22,997 nucleotides of DNA. It comes from Spongospora subterranea. Its lineage: Eukaryota; Endomyxa; Phytomyxea; Plasmodiophorida; Plasmodiophoridae. This document shows, piece after piece, positions 21,162 to 22,997 of the stretch (position 1 is its first letter; every line of letters starts with the position of its first letter). Below the pieces are notes generated by a model. It saw nothing but the letters and a program-made list of their open reading frames with translations. It did no database searches and was not told where the DNA came from. The stretch is from positions 3,931 to 26,927 of the forward strand of contig OUQQ01000272.1 of assembly GCA_900404475.1 (NCBI GenBank). The letters are read 5' to 3'. Position numbers and translations under genes: made by a program.

Positions 21162-21492
21162 TTAATTGATTGCGATCAAAGAAAGATAAACGGCAAGTAT
21201 CGAATGCGTTGAGGAGTGGAGGGTGGGAACTTTGGAGACGACGATTGCGCCACAACAATCTCCTGGAACGAGAACTTCCCCCGTAGTTAAACTTTCAAAA
21301 CCGTCGACACCCGCGAATGAGAAAAACGTGTAGAAGATCTGCCCTCGTTTGCACCATACCTGCACAGATCGCGACCTTCGACTAACGTTGGCCCCAATCG
21401 TCTGCCAGTATAACGGCTGCTCTACGACTGACCAGCTGTCCAGCAGAAGGTGTCTTCGAACAGGGGACGGGTTGGTTAACGATCTATTGTGT
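21162..21492 (-). CDS. Unrecognised C-terminal coding block, about 110 codons
   Basis: On the minus strand one frame is open from about 21492 to a TAA at 21164-21162 with no good start codon. It contains RRHLLLDSWSVVEQPLYWQT, GANVSRRSRSV, then GFESLTTGEVLVPGDCCGAI and a hydrophobic end, HSILAVYLSLIAIN. Just upstream, tttaacacaatag is a good acceptor, so this could be a terminal exon. A strong donor (cag/gtatgg near 21361) inside the frame suggests a further intron that could end at ttaactacgggggaag. I recognise no family and found no joining upstream exon. Confidence 0.35.
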
Positions 21493-21742
21493 TAAAAAAA
21501 TGATCCAGCCGTGATGCCCCTAACTTGACCTGTCTTCAAATGATGACAAGCATTGTGAAAGGTAATCTGAAGTGTAAGGCATGATAACGACAACGAATAT
21601 TATGAGTATATAATCTTGGTGATGTAATAATCCGGCATTTGGGCAAGGTTAATTCCTGACAAGGAGCTGTTCGCAGGAATGCAAAAAGACGAGAGGAACA
21701 AGGTCGAAAATCGATATATATCATCAGTTCCCCCTGACCCAC

Positions 21743-22180
21743 ATGACCAACCGTGATTCGCGTGTCAGGATTGTTATTCATATGATGAGTATCAAAGATG
21801 GTGGGAACATGATGATCCAGGAGCGCCACGACGAGATTGTTTCAATGGCGACTGCATCTCATGGTCAAGCAGCAAATCTCGGTTTTCGTTCAAGAATCGC
21901 GAACAATGTTATCTCGATGGATGCCAGTCGAACTGATCTGCACTTTGCTGAGACCAGGTAAAACCCCATATGCTCAGTCAGCAAGGGTCATGACTCGTAA
22001 ACAATCTTCATTATACGTCGGCGACTCCAATTTAGACCGCTACGAGCACGTCCGCAAACTTCTTCGCCAACAGTAGTCGCGAGTACTTCACTGCCTGTTT
22101 CATGAATCGGTTTTTTCACAGGGCAAGAAGGCATATCTTTATCCAGATGGAGAACAACTTTAACGCAATTCTTGCGTTAA
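21743..22180. other. Coding-like blocks on both strands, unresolved
   Basis: Plus strand 21743-21961 is open for 72 codons, including GGNMMIQERHDEIVSMATAS and ANLGFRSRIANNVIS, and ends at a donor-like ccag/gtaaaa. Plus 21837-22076 ends LYVGDSNLDRYEHVRKLLRQ. Minus about 22174-21992 is open with MPSCPVKKPIHETGSEVLAT. The frames overlap, so at most some are real. No family is recognised and no exon chain could be built. Confidence 0.2.
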
Positions 22181-22263
22181 TAGCTTCGATTGTTGGCGCA
22201 TTTGCGCTCGCCTGTTTACCGATAATCCTCGCTTGTTCCAACAGTTTGTCTCTAAAGGCCTGA
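22147..22263 (+). CDS. Small hydrophobic ORF, 38 aa
   Basis: ATG to TGA encodes MENNFNAILALIASIVGAFA followed by a second hydrophobic run ending ACLPIILACSNSLSLKA. This reads as a single membrane span or uncleaved signal. It could be a micropeptide, a first exon, or chance. No family is recognised. Confidence 0.25.
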   Translation: MENNFNAILALIASIVGAFALACLPIILACSNSLSLKA

Positions 22264-22896
22264 ATTATCGACATGGCGCTAATTCTGGTGCTATAGTACG
22301 CTATCCTTCCATGACGCTCAATGTGTTGGCATTGGCTTGCTTTGGACCCACGAGCCCAGTTGGAAATCTTAACTTAGACAGCAGTCGGACAGTTTCAGAA
22401 TTGGATCCACTGTGCGTCGGAACTGCAAATTCAAATCTCAAATTTTTGTCACAAGTCATAAACTGAAACCCTGTGATGTCTTTACAGTAATGCTATCAAA
22501 CATTCTCACAGCTTTCTGTTTCCGAAAACGGTGTGGAAAATGACTTTGCCACAAAGTTTTTTATCCCTTAGGTCTTTCCTTGATAACATGATCGATATCT
22601 GCAATTGCTAAAAATCCAGTTTTTTCATGATGAGCTACAGTAGCACAAATGTTGCTGCGGTAATACAGTACACGTCAATTTTGCTCGGTCAATGTACGAT
22701 CTCCACTGTTCCAAAGCTTCATCATCGAACGCGCCCTGCATACCTAAATTTGACCCATTTCTTGAAACATAAGCCGTGGTTAGGTTCTTTGATCCCTTCT
22801 AATGGTTCGACGACCTTTTTCAAGAAATCGAAACCCAGCAAAACTGGTTTTTTCACCAAAAACCTACTCCTCCACGCAAAAAGGGGAAACAAGGCA
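22264..22896. other. Right-flank stretch without a recognised gene
   Basis: Plus frames at 22233-22466 and 22627-22917 are open but show no family features. Between 22750 and 22870 there are short inverted and direct similarities (ttcttgaaa versus ttcaagaaa; ctggttttttcacc echoing the edge repeat), suggesting repetitive or mobile DNA leading into the edge repeat. Confidence 0.35.
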
Positions 22897-22997
22897 AGAA
22901 TTGACTGGATCAAATAGTGCGTGCCTGTCTTTTTGATCCAGTCAATTCTGTACAACAGAAAGACGTGATCAAAAAACTGGATCAATTAGTGCGTGCC
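22897..22997. repeat. 18-bp perfect inverted repeat plus 72-bp-spaced direct repeat at the right edge
   Basis: agaattgactggatcaaa (22897-22914) is the exact reverse complement of 22932-22949, with a 17-nt loop. The left arm's ctggatcaaatagtgcgtgc (from 22905) recurs from 22977 with one change (ctggatcaattagtgcgtgc), 72 bp on, and is cut by the window end. The unit gatccagt/actggatc therefore appears in both orientations. This looks like the terminal or subterminal repeats of a DNA transposon or MITE whose body lies to the right. Confidence 0.75.

Noticed and set aside
1..22997. CRISPR arrays, tRNA and rRNA genes, operons
   Set aside because: No regularly spaced short repeats, no tRNA-like box pairs or rRNA sequence seen, and the intron-bearing genes with separate promoters rule out operon organisation.

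Overview
The window reads as nuclear DNA from a eukaryote with motile cilia, most likely a unicellular opisthokont such as a zoosporic early-diverging fungus or a close relative. The evidence is a 1,673-residue ASH-domain ciliary protein, animal/early-fungus families (PACS, a mitochondrial-fission-regulator-like protein), a PIF/Harbinger transposase of the DUF8040 type, the standard genetic code, and many very short spliceosomal introns. The lineage is inferred; no rRNA or other marker gene is present.

Layout. (1) 1-518, minus strand: the N-terminal part of a Harbinger transposase, broken by one in-frame TAG and running off the left edge. (2) 928-6336, minus: a seven-exon ASH/HYDIN-like gene, best guess DLEC1/CFAP81 family, with a Pro/Gly-rich N-terminus. 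(3) 6.8-8.4 kb: no intact gene; sequence similar in composition to gene 2, possibly a gene relic. (4) 8778-11035, minus: an 11-exon USP39/Sad1 homologue, a U4/U6.U5 tri-snRNP factor and inactive ubiquitin protease, preceded by a three-unit minisatellite. (5) 12008-12559, plus: NACA, intronless. (6) 13374-14326, minus: a seven-exon UBE2K-type E2 with a C-terminal UBA domain. (7) 14809-16045, minus: a four-exon mitochondrial-fission-regulator-like gene. (8) 17709-20018, plus: an intronless PACS homologue. (9) 20.0-23.0 kb: no confident gene, a few coding-like blocks, and a complex direct/inverted repeat at the right edge that looks like a mobile-element end.

Introns were placed by reading frames across GT...AG pairs and checking phase. 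In every multi-exon gene the joined frame is a multiple of three and ends at a stop. Those in the five multi-exon units are 47-85 nt long, and many have a CTAAC, CTAAT or CTGAC-like branch site only a few bases from the terminal AG. The two intronless genes are the two plus-strand ones, and they share an exact 14-bp upstream word.

The genes are unrelated housekeeping functions (splicing, nascent-chain handling, ubiquitin conjugation, mitochondrial dynamics, membrane sorting, cilium) and do not form an operon or cluster. I see no CRISPR array, tRNA or rRNA, and nothing that convincingly amounts to a new multi-gene system. The most unusual parts are the CGAT/ATCG-rich left third with its recurring decamer, and the unassigned blocks at 6.8-8.4 and 21.1-22.3 kb.
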